64,000 bases of DNA, taken from contig NC_081415.1 in assembly GCF_030272615.1 (NCBI RefSeq), positions 626,943,740 to 627,007,739 of the forward strand. Direction: 5' to 3'. The notes under the pieces are model-generated. The model was not told the DNA's origin. It made no database searches and saw only the letters and a program-made list of their open reading frames with translations. Shown in pieces: positions 33,605-44,549 of the stretch; within the stretch, counting starts at the first letter, position 1, and the number at the start of each line of letters is the position of its first letter. The translations under genes and the position numbers were made by a program. This DNA is from Cryptomeria japonica (lineage: Eukaryota; Streptophyta; Pinopsida; Cupressales; Cupressaceae).

Positions 33605-35749
33605 AATTTGGATGAGCAGGAATTGAGGAAAGAAAAGTGGGTGGCATACAAAAAGGCTCTGGATTTTATTCATCAATTTGATAGTAGTTATGACCCTCTA
33701 TCTAGCTTTAATCCTTTTGAGGAAAAGATCAAATTCTTGATTCTTTATTTTGAAGATTTAATGCAAGCTTTGAAGGAAAAGAGGGAAGCTATAATAAGAG
33801 ATAATCCTAATAAGGCTAAGATGGTTCTAGCCAAGCCTTCCTTTGCTAAGGCCATCCTTCTTGGTAACTATGTAATGTATAAGAGGTCAAAATACAGTGT
33901 GTTGATGCTAGTAACAGGTGAGCCCTCTACTGTAAGAGTGAAGAGAGCAATTGAAGATGTCATTGATATCCAAGACTCTCCTTAAAGGAAAAAGGTGGGG
34001 AAGGAAGTGCAAATGCGTGAGTCTCTATACTCTCCATCTCAATCCGCTATCCATATAGAAGATGAACAAGCAGTAGCAGAACAATTGTTGCAGTTAGGGA
34101 GTCTCAAAGAGATTGTTTACACATATGAGGAGACACAAGAGGGGATGCCAGAGGAGCCACCTAGTGCCAAAATGAACTTAACTATAGATGAGTTCAAAGG
34201 TAAAGAGCTAGACCTTGTTGTCAAGCAAGCTAGTGAGGAGTTCCTGGCTGATAGCAATTTTGTCACGACAGGGGCCTTCCTGCAATTTCTCTAGAAGCAA
34301 AACATACAGAAATTAAATGCAAGGTGTGAAAAGAGGAAGAGTGAGCAGCCTCACAAAGATGCAACTTTGGTGGAAGAAGAAGTAAAGCAAGAAATGATTG
34401 CAGAATTTATAGCCATCACTCCTGAAGCTGGAAGCAAAATGGTGTCAAAGAATGGTATTTTAATCCTCCCTAAATGGGATATAGCATATGCCTTGTTACT
34501 TGAAGTAGGCAGAAAAGAAACCAAGCCTATGGAGGGAGTGACATTCAGCAAGGATAATGCTACTTTGGTCATGTGGTCCTTAAAGAGGGATGAGAGTAGA
34601 AGAAGAAAGCATACCTCAAAATCCAGTTTCCTAGGAGGTATGATTTTTAAAAGAGTCCAAGACATGGGAGTGGTGGAAGCTGCCAGCACAGTTCTAGAAA
34701 CTACAAAATTTAGTGTGGCAGTGGCTGAGAAAGAAGCAAAGGAGAGAGCTAATCTCCAAGTGAAAATAGAAACAGTTCTGAAGGCTTACAATGAAGCCAA
34801 AAAAGAGGTAGCCAACATGGACAGTATTATTGCTAGACTACAATGTCAATTAGCAGGACAACACCAAGGAGGTGAATCCTCTACTCTAATGATTGCATCT
34901 TCTCCAGCAAGACCTCCACCCACTAGTCCTATTGTTGAATTTCCTCCTTCTCCTATGCCTTCTGGTTTTCAACCTACTCAGACCATTCAACATGAATTGG
35001 AGAAGTTAAAACAGGCTCAAGCCCTATTTGCAAATAAATATGAAGAGAAGGTAAAGGCCACAATTTTGAGTTTAGTTGATACAGTAGAAGCCCCCATTGT
35101 GCACACTAATATGAAAAGAATTCTGGATACTTTGAGTGAGTTGAATGAAGACAAGGCTATTTTAGAGCTGATTTTAGAGAAGTGGATGCCTAGGGAAGTG
35201 GATCTAGAACTTATGTGTGCATCCTATGATGAGGCAGGGTCTGATGCCATTATTAAATCCACATGTGAATTAGCAAAAGGCATGGCCAAGCTTGTAGAAG
35301 GAAGAGCCAGTGTAGAGAGGAAGGCTAACTTATACAGGAAGGAATATACTAAGCATAAATTCGAATTATTTCTTGGGGGTTTTGTTAGCCCAAATCAGTT
35401 GAAGGACAAACAAGTATGGCTTGATGAGCTAGGAGCTAACTTGTCTTTAAGGGTGAATGAAATCATCAATAAAGATGACACATCTCTGTTTGTTAAGACA
35501 ATTCAAGAAATCGAAAAGATAAAGTCACACTATGGCTTTTTGGAATCAGAGGTTAGGAAAGTGATAAACTCTTGGAAAAGGTTAGTTAAATTGAAGAAAA
35601 TTGTTAGCTACTCATGGCCTGATGATGACGTGTTTCAAGAGTGGACCAAAAAGTATGCGGTGCTAGAAGAAGAAATCCCAAAATAGTTAGAAGATGTTGC
35701 AGTGGAGCAACAAACCGAAAAGGCTGTTCAGACTGAAAAGGACTTGTAA
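33605..35749 (+). pseudogene. ORF X, 3' part: coiled-coil protein of unknown function
   Basis: This continues ORF X after G2 (NLDEQELRKEKWVAYKKALD). One frame runs for 2.1 kb with in-frame stops at 33983, 34292 (TAG after LQFL) and 35684 (TAG), ending with TAA at 35747-35749. Visible parts are an acidic, low-complexity region; a heptad-like coiled coil at about 34700-34860 (VAEKEAKERANLQVKIE); a proline-rich stretch at about 34895-34980 (SPARPPPTSPIVEFPPSPMP); and a second charged helical region at about 34990-35650. No enzyme signature is seen. The long frame with few breaks says it was protein-coding until recently. I do not know the family; a structural or nucleic-acid-binding accessory protein of a retrotransposon is a guess. 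Confidence 0.55.
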
Positions 35750-36835
35750 CTGCTTTTTGAAGGAAATTGTTGTTGTAACAAATTATTCTTAGGAATGTCC
35801 AAAGCTTGTTTTGCATCCATGTTGTTATAAATGGATACCAGGACTTTGAAAAAAGGGATCACAAGAATTTGTAAAGAAACTCTGCTAAAATATATCTACA
35901 GTTTGTTCTGGCTATTACAAAAAATACTTTGAGTTATGTAAAATTTTCTCATAAATGAATATGAATATATAGATCAGAACTTTTTGAGCCTAAAATTTGT
36001 GTTGTCTTCTGGTGTGCGTGTAGTATTTTGCTGGTTTCATTTGAATAGTCTAGGGTTATTTAGTTGAACATAGATTGTAATGCAATCTTATGGATATGTT
36101 TTTAGCTTATCTCTTCAGGAGAGGAACTAAATATGCTTGAAACACCTCTGTCAGTAGATTACTTGTTTGCTGCTATGAATTTGATAAATGGTATCTAGTT
36201 TAACAAGAAAGAGCTCTTATATCTGTCAGGCATGTATAGGGTTAATAAAAGCCGAAGTGATGAAATGTATGGGAATGTTTAATTTTGGAATCCTTGCTTG
36301 ACTTAGGTGACTCTATAACCTAGATAAGGCACTGGTATCAATTGTGGATTTCTTTCTATATCTCTTGGGGATCAATATTGAAAATGAGCATAATTTTTTC
36401 ATTTATTGTTTCGGTTTTATTAAGGTGATGAAGTCCATAGGTTTTTAGCATTGGTTTACTATGGATCTTGAATTTTAAAGTGTGAAAGTTTTCACAGATG
36501 GTATACCCACCTGAGCTTTGGATAAGTTCAAAGTGTAGAAGGTTTTGTTGTAACCTTGTTATATGTTATTCTGGAGTTCTAATTTTTTTGGTGTCCTCTT
36601 CATATGCAAACAGAGTTCATTATATTTTTTACAGGGAGGATAGAGGGGAATCAGATTTTGAGAACAACAGTTTGAATTCTTCCATTGTCGCCTACTCCTC
36701 CTCCACATGAGCTCTCCATTTTTTGTATGAAGAAAAGAAAAAAGAAAAAAGAGGACCACTGTTATTCCTTTAAATGAATTTAATTGCAATTGGTGTATTG
36801 ATTAATGTAACCTTTTGTGTGTGTTTCAACTCAAG
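35750..36835 (+). other. Probable intron or non-coding spacer of ORF X
   Basis: AT-rich, no supported coding frame. It ends in an acceptor-like GTGTGTTTCAACTCAAG at 36835. A second acceptor-like TTTTCACAG ends at 36497, but the frame after it has no similarity to anything seen. Confidence 0.35.
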
Positions 36836-37077
36836 AGGATTTCAAGGGTGTTGAACATGTTGAGGATGAGGCTAGACAAAATGATCAGGAAGATGATGTG
36901 TCCCCATCAGGTAAAGAGCATCCCTGTAATGTTCTTTTAATTAATGAAATACTTGTAACAATAATAAAAAATCTTATGAATTTAACCCATTTCTTTGTTA
37001 TTGCAGCGAAGCCCCCTTTGTCTAGGCGTCCTCGTCGTGAGTACATGACTAGGCATACATTAAGATCACAAGTATAG
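36836..37077 (+). pseudogene. ORF X, spliced C-terminal exons
   Basis: The exon to 36910 encodes an acidic stretch (EDFKGVEHVEDEARQNDQED). A consensus donor CATCAG|GTAAAG and acceptor TTATTGCAG|CG bound a 96-bp AT-rich intron (36911-37006). Joining them keeps the frame (phase 1) into a basic tail (PPLSRRPRREYMTRHTLRSQ) that ends with TAG at 37075. The basic tail could be a nuclear-localisation or nucleic-acid-binding segment. Both exons are open, so this part is less decayed than the rest. The link to the exon upstream of 35750 is inferred from position and strand. Confidence 0.45.
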
Positions 37078-37188
37078 GGCACAAAAACTAAAGAGGGGAA
37101 AAATGATGAAGGAAACGATGCTCCACTTAGTGTTTACTTAGCTTAAAAAAAAAAATAAAAAAAAAATGATTGTAATCGTATTATTTGT

Positions 37189-37330
37189 TAATGAATGATA
37201 TGTGTTAATAAATGTTGATGAATGTTACATGTTAATGAATGTTATGTGTTAATGAATGCTATTCGATAATGAATGAATATTATATTTTATTAATGGATGA
37301 AAGAATGAATGAATGTTATATGTTAACGGG
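37189..37330. repeat. Simple repeat of TGTTAATGAATG words
   Basis: Imperfect iterations of GTTAATGAATG and ATGAATGAATG; low complexity without coding potential. Confidence 0.6.
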
Positions 37331-37347
37331 GAATTTAGAGTGATGTT

Positions 37348-37365
37348 AGGGGGGGGAGGGCCAAA
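37348..37365 (+). promoter_or_regulatory. Candidate polypurine tract after ORF X
   Basis: AGGGGGGGGAGGGCCAAA is followed directly by TGTGATTCC, which could open a 3' LTR. It resembles the G2 tract (GGGGCAAA|TG). No matching left LTR was found in the window, so this is a candidate only. Confidence 0.4.
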
Positions 37366-37603
37366 TGTGATTCCACCTTCACATGGTTGGCCATGTTAAG
37401 TAGAGAATATTAAACTATTCTTGAAACAAAGAGAAGCTTAATAAGGTAACACACTTTTCAATATTTTATTATGCTCCACTGTTAATCTTATTGAATAATA
37501 TGTATAGAATCTTAATTGTAGGGTCCAATAGAGCCAACACAAACAACAACACAAGAAGTTACTTAGTGGAGACCATAAAAGGTAAGGTCCTTGATTAAGA
37601 TTA

Positions 37604-37870
37604 TGTTGTTTATATTCATATTGTTGATTACAGAAAATAGATTTTGTTGTTTATATTCATATTGCTGATTACATAGGAAAATAGATTTTGTTGTTTATAT
37701 TCATATTGCTGATTACATAGGGAAATCACCAAATACACCAAATAGTTGTCTAAGTTTGAGATCAAAGATTAGCAATGAGGAGTCACCAAATACACCAAAT
37801 AGTTGTCTAAGTCTAAGATCAAAGATTAGCAATTAGGAGTCACCAAATACACCAAATAGTTGTCTAAACA
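37604..37870. repeat. Two adjacent short tandem arrays
   Basis: Bases 37604-37725 hold three copies of a ~47-bp unit containing TTGTTTATATTCATATTGCT. Bases 37727-37867 hold three starts of a 57-bp unit (CACCAAATACACCAAATAGT at 37727, 37784 and 37841, exact spacing 57). Confidence 0.75.
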
Positions 37871-38125
37871 AGGACTAGAACCCACTATGAAATATAGTTC
37901 ACACTTGTCCTTGAACTGAGAAATTCAACATTTTAATGAACTACATAGGGTGCTGCCTTAAAAAATGAGTCGACTTCACATGAAATTGGTCTAAGGTAGA
38001 AATAACAATAAAAGGAACATCTAAGCTTTTAAATTCAACTTTAACTTGATGGTGATGGAGCCAAAGGTAGGACAAGTGAAACCATCATGCACCTTAATCA
38101 AGACTTGGTATTTATCATAATTGTC

Positions 38126-38341
38126 TCAATATAATGCATATGTGAAAAGATATTCTTTTGTATTCATATTAACCATACATAGTGGATCAATAAGCACCCT
38201 ACATGTGGGATTGTCATTAGTTATAGCAGTAATGTATATTGGTCCACCAAGTGTATGCTTTGAGTTACCACTTTGGGTAAAGTTGATATTAGGTTCAATC
38301 TTTGGGTTCAGTCTATCTTGTTTAGGAATTGGTTCCATCAT
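38126..38341 (-). pseudogene. Gypsy-type aspartic protease fragment
   Basis: A minus-strand frame contains GGPIYITAITNDNPTCRVLI followed by DPLCMVNMNTKEYLF. This resembles the flap and active-site region of plant gypsy proteases (…CRVLIDPGS…), with the active-site region degraded to DPLC. No flanking pol domain is found; element D starts 250 bases to the right. Confidence 0.4.
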
Positions 38342-38587
38342 GTTCAGTAGATGTTCAACTCAATTGGTAGCACCAAGGGTTACCTTTCCATCCTAGTGAC
38401 TACTTTCAATCTTATGAATATCATGTCCCTTGATAAGGCATTTTATTCATCGACATTGAAATCTATTACTAATGCCTTTATCATATGACTGGATTTTGTG
38501 GTGCTATACATTGTCTTGTGTTTTTTCTTTCCTAACTACCATGGTTGCTCATACACCTCTTAATTAATTTAATAAATTATCAATGTA

Positions 38588-38592
38588 GCTTG
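38588..38592. repeat. Target-site duplication of element D (left copy)
   Basis: GCTTG, repeated at 46102-46106. Confidence 0.85.
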
Positions 38593-40144
38593 TGATAACT
38601 CAATGATGAATGAATAGTACCAAACCAATACTGAGAGGGGGGGGTGAATCAGTACAGACAAAATATAGACCTAAACCGGTTCAGCAGCAAACACTCCAAA
38701 TGACTGGCAAACAGTGACACCGGTTTGAAATAGAGTGCAACTGGTAAAACTCAGAACAACTAAAACAATCATAAACTAGTTACTCACTGAGCTTTCCTCT
38801 CAACTCAGAACTACACTACCATTTCACCCTTATGTATGAACAGGTAATCTATCATCATATCTTCACAACAGCTAGTTCAACATGTTTTATTGACAAGCAT
38901 AAAACATAGAACCATCATATGCTTAACAGGTAATAACAAAGCATCACAAGATAAAAATATCACACATGACACACATATTTTTCACGTGGAAACCCAACTG
39001 GGAAAAACCACGGTGGGGATGAATACCCACAAGCTTGTTGTTGAACTCTTTGGAAGTTCGCTCTGTTAGAAGCCTTGTCCGGTTAAAGACATTACAAAAG
39101 GTTCTACTAGGAACCAATCCTGTTAGAGATCACCTGGTTAAGGGATGGCTACAATACCCGGTTAAGGGTTAAACCCTATTAAGGGTACCTTGTTAGAGGA
39201 TTTCAAGAACTCAATAGCTAAAGGATTTCCAAAGCTCTCTAGCTTTCCAGATCTCAATAACTTTGAGTTACCCTATTAAGGGATTTACAGCAAGCCAATT
39301 AAGGCTACCCTGTTAGGGGATTTTCCAACTATTGAGGTGGTTAGAAATCAATAGGTATTACAATGATCTGGTAATAGCACTCAATGCCAATGCATATCCG
39401 CTTAAGCTCCTCTTCACCTTCTGCACTTACACTCTGCAGGTATCACTTCTCTCTTCTGGTCTGGAAAGGATCTCGTATCCCTTCTCTTGGAAACTCACAC
39501 ACAACTTTTGCTAATGACCTCTGAAAGAATCACAACATTGACCTTATAGGACAACAAATAGGTCAATAGCATAAACCCTAAACCCTAGACCTGTTAGGTT
39601 AAGGAATTCAAATAGTTCAATCCTGATCGTTGATCATACTGTACTAAATGAAGCAAATCTTGAATAAATCTCAAGACATTCTCCATCATTCATTATCCAC
39701 CGATTTCATGGCAGCTGATAATCCATCATGTGTTTTCACCGTTTACAAACTTTGCACTTTCCCGAGGTAGATAGGGATAGTTTTCTTCATGCAAGATCCT
39801 TCACGCGCACAAGGCTGATGTGGCAACATGATCTATTCTTTGATATACTGCTTACTCATTACACAAAGATCACTGGTTGAGCCATACAGGCTTGAAGCAC
39901 TTCAACCAAAAACCTTGAAGTTGAGACTACCAACCGGTAGTCATACAACGCTTCCATGTGCCGGTTCCCATAACCATATGTCAATTCATCTTGAACAAGC
40001 ACACCAATTCACTTTGGCACAAATGTCGGTTCATAGTGTTATACCGGTTCTCACATATGCCGGTTCATACCTCTTCAACATATTGACATCAATGACAACA
40101 TACAATGTCATTATGTCCACATACCGATTCACATAATGCCAACA
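38593..40144 (-). repeat. D left LTR (3' LTR in element orientation)
   Basis: Reads TGATAACTCAATGATGAATG on the plus strand at its left end and CATAATGCCAACA at its right end. CTGAGAGGGGGGGGGTGAAT near 38632 is the C-run motif of the copia U5 region on the opposite strand. The right end abuts the polypurine complement at 40145-40158. Confidence 0.9.
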
Positions 40145-40158
40145 GTCTCCCCCTTTGG
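40145..40158 (-). promoter_or_regulatory. D polypurine tract
   Basis: GTCTCCCCCTTTGG on the plus strand, that is CCAAAGGGGGAGAC in element sense, directly adjoining the LTR. Confidence 0.8.
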
Positions 40159-40389
40159 CATTGATGGCAATACACAAAGATATCTCTCTGCTTCACATTT
40201 TCTCCCCCAATTTCTGCAAATATCTTCTCCGCTTGACATCTTCTCCCCCTTTGACAACAATGCCAAAGTGGAGGCACAAGCTTCTCAGTTCCATTATGCT
40301 GCTCCCCCTGAGGAGTAGCATCCTTCAACACATCAATCTTGAAGAAAGATTTGACTATGCAATACATGATTGATGTGGAGAATATACCT

Positions 40390-43300
40390 TTAGTTCACCT
40401 CTTGAAGGGGCAGTACCCCTAATTCACCTCTTAAGTGTGTAAATGTAGTCTTTGGAATAGGCTTGGTGAATATGTTTGCTAACTGCTCCTTACTGGACAG
40501 ATGCTCCAGTGCAATCTCTTTGTTCTGAACCTTTTCCCTTAAGAAATGATACTTAAGCTCAAAGTGCTTGGTTCTAGAATGTAAAACTGGATTCTTTGAA
40601 ATATTGATAGCACTTCTATTATCACAAAATATACTTACTGGTTCAGGTACAGGGATTTTGAAGCCTTTCAGTACATGCTTCATCCAAATTGTCTGAGTGC
40701 AATTCATGATAGCTACAACATACTCCGCTTCTGCTGTAGACTGCGAGATACAACTTTGCTTTTTACTCATCCATGAGACTAGTCTACCACCAAGAAAGAA
40801 TGCACCACCGGTTGTGCTCTTCCGTTCATCTACATTACCAGCCCAATCAGCATCTGTGAACACTTTCAAGTTGAATTCCTTGCTATATGGATACCACAAT
40901 CCATAGTCAACAGTTCCCTTTAGATACCTAAGAATCCACTTGACTGCAACCAAGTGAGATTCTCTTGGACTTTTCTAGAACCTTGCAGTAATGCCAATTG
41001 CATGTGCAATATCCGGTCTGCTATGTATTACATAATGCAACTTACCAATCATTGATCGGTATTCCTTCTCATCAACTAATGCAGAGTCATCCTCTTTGGA
41101 TAGTTTACAACCGATCACCATCGGTGTACCAACCGGTTTTCTATCTTCCATGCCAAAGGTCTTTAACACCTCTTTGACATATTTGGACTGAGTGATAAAG
41201 ATTCCATCCTTCATCTGTTGAGTCTATAGTCCAATGAAGAACTTAATCTCCCCTATGAGTGACATCTCAAACTCTTCCTTCATCTCATCAGCAAACTCAT
41301 GACTCATCTTGTCATCACCACCAAAGATAATGTCATCAACAAATACCTCACAGATCAAGATCTGATCTCCTTCAGACTTCAAGTAGATATTGCTATCTTC
41401 ACTTGTTCTCTCAAATCCAATCTTCACAAGATGGGAATGTAGGCGGTCATACCATGCCCTAGGTGCTTGCTTGAGACCATATAAGGCATTATGTAGCCTA
41501 CATACCATGTCACTATCTTCAGATAGGGCAAACCCATCTGGTTGCTCAATATACACCTCCTCTTCAAGTACACAATTTAGGAATGCAGATTTTACATCCA
41601 TTTGATATACTTTGAAGGCTTTAAAAGCTACATATGCAAGAAGCATACGAACTCCTTCCAATCTGGCTACAGGAGCAAAGGTTTCTCCATAGTCTTCTCC
41701 TTCTTCTTGAGCATATCCTTTGCACACCAATCTTGCTTTATTCCTAATCACTGTGCCATCCTCATTCAACTTGTTTATGAACACCTATTTGGTGCCAATG
41801 ACATTTTTATGCTCCGGTCTGGGTACCAAGGACCATGTACCATTTTTCTCTATCTGGTCAAGTTCCTCTTCCATTGCCTTGATCTAGTCTTCATCTTTAT
41901 GAGCCTCTTTGAATGATTTAGGCTCAAATTCAAAGATCATACATGATTTTCTCTGATCTTTCTTCTTGTAAGGACTCCTGCATCTTTATCTCCTATGATC
42001 TGCTTAGGATCATGATTCAGCTTGACATATCGAGGAATAGTCTTGACTGGTTCTTCTTTCTTTTCCTCTTCATCCTCATATTCATCAGTATCAGCATTCA
42101 CCAGTTCAAGAACACTGTTACTGGTACTTGGTTGACTGATAACCAATTCCCAGAAGGTTGCAACCAGTTCATTTACAGCTTGCTCACTGCCAGTTTCCTT
42201 AGTTTTCTCAGAGGATTCATCAACTCTTACATTGATACTTTCCATAATTCTCTGAGTCCTATTGTTGTAACACTTGAGAGCTTTACTCTTGGTGGAATAT
42301 CCTAGGAATATTCCCTCTTCGCATTTAGCTTCAAATTTGCTCTGATGTTCACTCCTCTTGATGTAACATTTGCTACCAAATGCCCTAAAGTAGCTAACCA
42401 TAGGTGTCTTACCGGTTCAATACTCATAAGGATTTTTGTCCTTACCTTTCTTTATGAGTACTCGGTTCATTGTGTAGACTGCAGTGCTCACCGCTTCTCT
42501 CCAAAAGGTGTGAGATACCTTTCCTTGAATCAACATGGTTCTAGCTACTTCAACCATAGTCTGATTATTCCTCTCTGCTAGGCCATTCTGCTGTGGAGTT
42601 TGGGGGGTAGACAGTTGCCTCTTGATGCCAAATTCTTCACAATACTTGTTGAATTCACTGGAAGTGAAATCCCCTCCTTGATCAGTTCTGAGACACTTGA
42701 TACTTTTACCGCTTTCCTTCTCCACTAATTCTCTGAAAGCTTTGAATTTCATAAAGGCTTCAGACTTGTCTTTCAAAAATGTGACCCACATCATTCTTGA
42801 GCAGTCATCAGTGAGAATCATGAAGTACCTATCACCCTGCACACTTCTAGTTTTCATAGGACCACACAAATCAGTATGCACAAGATCAAGCAAGTTGTCA
42901 GCAGTGAAAGATTTACCTTTAAAGGTTGAGGAAGATATTTTCCCCAATTGACACTCTCTGCACAAGGTATTATCTAGTTTTCTTAGCACCGGCAACCCTC
43001 TAACTTCCTTGATCTTACTAGCCTTCACAATATTATCAAAGTTTACATGGCAGAGTCTCCTATGCCATATCCAGCTATCATCAAACTTAGCCATAAGACA
43101 TGTACTTATATTTGCATTCAGATGAAATAGGTTACCTTTGGTCTGTATGCTAGTGGCCACCAATTCACCATCTTTTCCTTTGATTCTGCAAACTCCATTC
43201 TTGAATTCTAGAGTGAGGCCATTGTCATTTAGCTGGGCAACACTCAGAAGGTTGTGTCTGAGACCATCAACCTAGTACACATTGTCAGCACTACTCTTTC

Positions 43301-44480
43301 CATTCAGAGAGATGGACCCTCTGCCTTTGACCATGCATGGTGCATCATTGCCAAAGCGAACCACACCACCATCATACTCCTCCAAGGATAGAAACTTGCT
43401 CCGGTCACCAGTCATATGGTGAGAACAACCACTGTCAATGATCCACTCATTGGAATTATCAAACTGGGAGACAAGAGCCTTCTTGTCTGACACATGTTCT
43501 TTGATAGAAACAAACACAATATCTTCATTTTCTTCATCCTCTGATTCTTCATCTATGACACCTTCATCAACTGCCACAAAATGGTTTCTCTAGTTTCCTC
43601 CTTTGAATTTCCTAAACCTTTCTAGTTTGTCCTTGTTATTGCCATTAGGACAGTTTATAGCAATATGTCTTATCCGGTTACAGGAAAAGCATTTCAAAGG
43701 TAGCTTACCTTTGTATTTACCGGTTCCTTTAGGAATCTTCCTGGCAAGGAGAGCTTCAAATGCCATCAAAATCTCCTCATCATCCATTTCTCTGCTCTGT
43801 CTAGGTTCACCACTAGTGCTAGCTTCTTTTCCTTTTCTGGATGGTATAGCAGAGGCTTTAAAAGCTGATTCAGTCTTTTGAGCACTACCATCAAAACTAT
43901 TTATCTCATAGGTTGTCAACTTGGCTATGATGGAGTCCAAGGATACCTTAGTCTTGTATATTGATCTCAGCTCCTGAATAGTAGCAACCCTTTTTGCATA
44001 GACCAACAATAGGGATCTCAGGACTTTGCTTACCATAGTGGAATCTTCTATTTTACCACCTGCACTCTTGATTTCTCCAACAACTATTTTGATTCTTATT
44101 CCATACTGTTGAATGGTCTCACCTTCAACCATCCACATATCTTCAAACTTCCCTCTTAGGCTTTCTTCCTTAGCCTATTTTACATGTTCATCACCACCAT
44201 AGATATTTTCAAGAGCATCCCATACCTCTTTGGGATTTACCTTGTCCTGAACATCAATAAACTCAATGTCAGATAGACTACTAATAAGGACTTCCATGAC
44301 TTGCCCATTTTCTTGTATCTCTCTCTTTTGGTCATCGGTGAGAGTATCGGTAGGGACAACATAGACATTCTCAACATAACTCCAGTGTTGAGCACCCATG
44401 TTTTTGATGAATATCTTCATCCTATCTTTCCATATACCGAAATTTACCTTGTTAAAATTTGGACCTTCCCTCTTCATCAT
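40390..44480 (-). pseudogene. D gag-pol polyprotein (copia), broken
   Basis: Reading from 44480 down: gag (MMKREGPNFNKVNFGIWKDR) with a CCHC knuckle (CFSCNRIRHIAINCP); protease (WIIDSGCSHHMTGD); GAG-pre-integrase (WHRRLCHVNF); integrase with HTDLCGP, LRTDQGGDF and PQQNGLAERN; RT with [27 protein letters not shown] and FVDDIIFGG; RNase H with FTDADWAGN, STAEAEYVV and FCDNRSAINI. Stops lie at 44175, 43590, 43272, 42417, 41937, 41224 and 40975, with another TAG near 41891 and a W-to-stop near 41787. There is a frameshift around 41940. Most stops replace a codon that is CAG or TGG in relatives. The catalytic residues themselves are largely kept. Confidence 0.92.
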
Positions 44481-44535
44481 TTGACTGGGATCTTTACCTC
44501 AATCAGTTAAGCTTACAACACAGAGGACCTAGAGA

Positions 44536-44548
44536 GCTTTGATACCAA
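44536..44548 (-). promoter_or_regulatory. D primer-binding site (tRNA-iMet)
   Basis: GCTTTGATACCAA on the plus strand is TTGGTATCAAAGC in element sense, one mismatch from the plant initiator-methionine site TTGGTATCAGAGC. It sits one base from the LTR. Confidence 0.85.
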
Positions 44549-44549
44549 T

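Noticed and set aside
37727-37867. Regularly spaced repeats as a CRISPR array
   Set aside because: The context is eukaryotic, units are contiguous tandem copies with no variable spacers.
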